From VRUE01 sp035997045 (GTDB taxonomy: Bacteria; Actinomycetota; Thermoleophilia; Solirubrobacterales; 70-9), in the NCBI GenBank assembly GCA_035997045.1, contig DASYIY010000077.1, positions 1 through 31,382 on the forward strand: a stretch of 31,382 bases of DNA, read 5' to 3'. The translations under genes and the position numbers were made by a program. The notes under the pieces are model-generated. The model had not been told where the DNA came from and ran no database searches. It saw only the letters and a list, made by a program, of their open reading frames with translations. Of the stretch, positions 28,794 through 31,382 are shown piece after piece. How positions within the stretch are numbered: the first letter of the stretch is position 1; every line of letters begins with the position of its first letter.

Positions 28794-31382
28794 ATGGATG
28801 CAGAGACCCCGGCGCTCCCGGGCTCGCTCAGGCAAGCCTCGATCTCCCCCTTCGTCGGGCGCGCGGCCGAGCTGGAGAAGCTGCGGACCCTGATGCCGCG
28901 TGCCGAAGGCGAGGGGCGCCGCGTGGCGCTGCTCGCGGGCGAGCCCGGTGCCGGCAAGAGCCGGCTGACGCGCGAGTTCGCCGCCGAGGCCGCCGCCGAA
29001 GGCGTGCTGGTTATCTGCGGGGCCTGTGACGCGGCGGTTCGGACTCCTTACCGACCCTTTGTCGAGGCCCTCGATCAGCTCGTGCGAGCGATCGATCCCG
29101 TCGAGCTTGGCGTCGCTCTCGGGACCGGCGGCGGCGAGCTGACGCGTCTGCTGCCGGATCTGCCCTCCCGCGTCGGCGAGCTGCCCGCGCCGGTCGAGGC
29201 CGACCCCGACACCGAGCGCCACCGCCTCCACACCGCTGTGGCGGACCTGCTGGAGAACGTGAGTCGCAGCCGGCCGGTGCTGGTGGTGCTCGAGGACGGG
29301 CACTGGGCCGATGCGCCGACGCTGCTGATGCTGCGGCACCTGGCGCGCTCCGCCAGCGGAGGCCGGTTGCTGCTCCTCGCAACCTTCCGCGACACCGAGG
29401 CCGACGTCCCCGCGGGGCTCGCGGAGACGCTCGCCGATCTGCGCCGCGCCGAGGACGTCGTGCGGATGCGGCTCTCGGGCCTCTCCGGGGCGGAGGTCTC
29501 CGACCTGGTCAGCCGCGCCGCTGGCAGCGATCCCGACGCCGGGCTGGGCGACCTCGCGGGCACGATCCACGACCTCACCGGCGGCAACGCCTTTCTCGTC
29601 TGCGAGCTCTGGCGCGCCCTGGTCGAGACCGGGATCGTCGAGGTCAGCGGGGGGGAGGTGAGGGTGACCCGGCCGTTGAGCGAGCTCGGGACGCCCGAAA
29701 GCGTCCACGAGGTTGTCGGCCAGCGGCTCTCGCGCCTTGCCCCGAAGACCACGGATCTGCTCGAGCTGGCCGCCGTCGCCGGCCCCGAGTTCGAGCTCGA
29801 GCCGATCCGCCGCGCCGCCGGGCTCAGCGAGGCGGAGCTTCTCGTTGCCCTCGAGGAGGCGGTGGGAAGCGGCATGATCGAGGAGCTGCGCTCGCAGCGG
29901 CTCGCCTGTCGCTTCACCCACGAGATCGTGCGGAGGGCGCTCTACGATCGGCTCTCGCGGCTCCGCCGGGCAGAGCTGCACCTCCGCGTCGGGGAGGAGC
30001 TCGAGCGCGCCGGCGGCGCCTCCGACCGCTCGCTCGCGGACCTCGCCCATCACTTCGGCGCGGCGGCGCCGTTCGGTGGGGCCGAGCGGGCCGTCGACTA
30101 CAACCTTCGTGCGGCCAGCGCGGCGAGCGCCGGGCTCGCCTTCGACGACGCCGGAATGCGGTTGCGGACCGCGATCGAGATCGGGATCGAGGACGAGGCC
30201 GAGCGGGCCAGCGTCCTGCTCGAGCTCGGCTCGGCCAGTCATCGGGCGGGCAAGGCGACCGATGCCCAAGAGGCCTTTGTGGCGGCGGCGGAGATCGCCC
30301 GCCGGCTCGAGAGCGCCGAACTGCTGGCTCGGGCGGCGATCGGCTACGAGGAGGCCTGCTGGCGGCCCGGAATCGCGAGCCAGGTCTCGTACGAACTGCT
30401 CGAGGAGGCATTGACCGCCGTCGGCGAGGGGAATGACGAGTTGCGGATCGGCCTGCTTTCGGGGCTCGCCCGCGGGCTCAGCTTCGTGGGCGAGCCGGAG
30501 CGGGGCGCGCTCGTGCGTGGCAACGCGGTCGCGCTGGCAAGGGAACACGGCGACCGCAGGGCGCTGGCGTGGGTGCTGGTTCGGTCCTACTGGGCACGGG
30601 GGACGACCCCGCTCGAGGAGATCTTGGCGATGCTGACCGAGGCGCGGGACATCGCGGAGGAGATGGGGGACGCCGAGACCCAGACCGAGGCGATGGCCTG
30701 GCGGGTGCCGACGTTCGTCGCCCTCTGCGACCTCGATTCCGCCTGGAACGAGGTCGCCGCGCAGCGAGAGATGGCCGAACGGACGGCGCAGCCGTTCATG
30801 AACCACGTGGCCGAGCACTACGGCTCGGCGATCGCCCTCTGTCAGGGGAACCTCGCGGAAAGCGAAGCGATGGCCGAGCGCTCGCGCGAGTGGGGACAGC
30901 TGCTGATCGGGCGCGAGGCATCCGGCACCCACGGCATCCAGATGTTCGGCCTTCGCCGCGAGCAGGGGCGGCTGGCGGAGTTGGCCCCGGCGATGAGGAT
31001 CCTCGCCGGAACCGTCGACCGTCAGGGGCCGTGGCGCCCCGGTCTCGTCGCCGTCCTGGCCGAGCTGGGAATGGAGCGCGAGGCAAGGCGAGAGCTGGCC
31101 GCCCTCGCCGCCGAGGGCATCGACGGCTTCCGGACCTCGCTGTGGACGGCGGCGCTGGTCTACCTGGCCGACGCCTGCGCGGCGCTCGACGACGAGGCGA
31201 TGGCGGCGATCGTCTACCCGGAGCTGGAGTCGCTGGCCGGCACCAACGTGATGATCGGCCATCTGGTGGCCTGCTACGGGGCGGCCGATCGCTACCTGGG
31301 CATGCTCGCCGCAACGCTGGGCGAGGCCGAACGCGCCGAGCAGCACTTCGAGCGCGCCATGGCGCTCAATCGGCGCATGGCG
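28794..31382 (+). CDS. LAL-type AAA ATPase regulator, C-terminal end outside the window
   Basis: At least 863 residues with no stop before the right edge. The ATPase domain has a Walker A GEPGAGKS at 49-56, after SPFVGRAAELEKL, and a Walker B VLVVLEDGHWAD at 162-173. The HEIVRRALYDRL segment near 375 and about 450 residues of TPR-like helical repeats (LLELGSASHRAGKATDAQEAFVAAA and similar) follow. This is the layout of large ATP-dependent LuxR-family (MalT/LAL) regulators, which end in a LuxR helix-turn-helix; that domain would lie beyond the window, and a signalling ATPase without it is possible. TATCTT lies 6 bases before the ATG. It is divergent from the oxidase-monooxygenase operon, its likely target. 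Confidence 0.85.
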   Translation, partial: MDAETPALPGSLRQASISPFVGRAAELEKLRTLMPRAEGEGRRVALLAGEPGAGKSRLTREFAAEAAAEGVLVICGACDAAVRTPYRPFVEALDQLVRAIDPVELGVALGTGGGELTRLLPDLPSRVGELPAPVEADPDTERHRLHTAVADLLENVSRSRPVLVVLEDGHWADAPTLLMLRHLARSASGGRLLLLATFRDTEADVPAGLAETLADLRRAEDVVRMRLSGLSGAEVSDLVSRAAGSDPDAGLGDLAGTIHDLTGGNAFLVCELWRALVETGIVEVSGGEVRVTRPLSELGTPESVHEVVGQRLSRLAPKTTDLLELAAVAGPEFELEPIRRAAGLSEAELLVALEEAVGSGMIEELRSQRLACRFTHEIVRRALYDRLSRLRRAELHLRVGEELERAGGASDRSLADLAHHFGAAAPFGGAERAVDYNLRAASAASAGLAFDDAGMRLRTAIEIGIEDEAERASVLLELGSASHRAGKATDAQEAFVAAAEIARRLESAELLARAAIGYEEACWRPGIASQVSYELLEEALTAVGEGNDELRIGLLSGLARGLSFVGEPERGALVRGNAVALAREHGDRRALAWVLVRSYWARGTTPLEEILAMLTEARDIAEEMGDAETQTEAMAWRVPTFVALCDLDSAWNEVAAQREMAERTAQPFMNHVAEHYGSAIALCQGNLAESEAMAERSREWGQLLIGREASGTHGIQMFGLRREQGRLAELAPAMRILAGTVDRQGPWRPGLVAVLAELGMEREARRELAALAAEGIDGFRTSLWTAALVYLADACAALDDEAMAAIVYPELESLAGTNVMIGHLVACYGAADRYLGMLAATLGEAERAEQHFERAMALNRRMA

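Noticed and set aside
28641..31346. 901-residue open frame on the minus strand
   Set aside because: It is antisense to the LAL regulator, has low-complexity Arg/Gly/Ala-rich content and no domain. High GC keeps this frame free of stops.

Overview
The window is high-GC DNA with dense genes on both strands, several GTG starts and many secreted proteins of families common in high-GC actinobacteria. A DesA3-type desaturase/reductase pair, a GntR/MocR regulator and a LAL-type ATPase regulator all fit an actinobacterium. My best guess, from protein style only, is the Thermoleophilia (Solirubrobacterales). There are no rRNA genes, CRISPR arrays, insertion sequences or intact integrase genes. Seven tRNA genes are scattered through the window: Leu-CAA, Leu-UAG, Trp-CCA, Gly-UCC, Pro-GGG, Leu-CAG and Glu-CUC.

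Layout. 1-1964 (minus): an acetoacetyl-CoA synthetase cut by the left edge, translationally coupled to a metallo-beta-lactamase-fold hydrolase. 2050-3286: three tRNAs, a small membrane protein and an 84-residue protein. 3512-3748: a short ORF resembling the C-terminal end of an arylsulfatase. 3784-6916: an acyl desaturase and its flavin/2Fe-2S reductase (minus), divergent from a MerR regulator. 6937-9106: a secreted NlpC/P60-like protein facing a beta-propeller lipoprotein across a large hairpin. 9168-13327: a region of lower GC with a broken HNH nuclease gene running into tRNA-Gly, tRNA-Pro, 690 bases without a clear gene, a CAP-like secreted protein and two envelope proteins of unknown function. 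13474-16636: a glyoxalase-fold protein with a 55-residue partner, a small monooxygenase-like protein, a secreted seven-repeat propeller with seven cysteine pairs, and an SRPBCC protein. 16633-21665: a MocR regulator divergent from a FAD oxidoreductase, NUDIX, DUF1330 and RDD gene run, then a DUF7144-like membrane protein. 21772-24767: a haloalkane-dehalogenase-like hydrolase, a metallophosphoesterase and an alpha/beta hydrolase. 24769-25969: two tRNAs, a 72-residue protein and a Phd/VapC toxin-antitoxin pair. 26061-31382: a FAD monooxygenase and a FAD-linked oxidase (overlapping genes, minus), divergent from a large LAL-type ATPase regulator cut by the right edge.

Regulation. Nine genes have a TAnnnT hexamer 6 or 7 bases before the start codon, so transcription should begin at or one base before the start codon (leaderless mRNAs). 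The same hexamer lies 9-11 bases before five of the seven tRNAs, which supports it as the local -10 element. Four divergent intergenic regions each hold an inverted repeat, and several convergent pairs share a hairpin at or inside their coding ends.

The best candidates for something undescribed are the LAL/FAD-oxidase/FAD-monooxygenase module with matched operator arms, the cysteine-paired propeller, the strong hairpin in front of the 18176 oxidoreductase gene, and the HNH-tRNA-Gly overlap.
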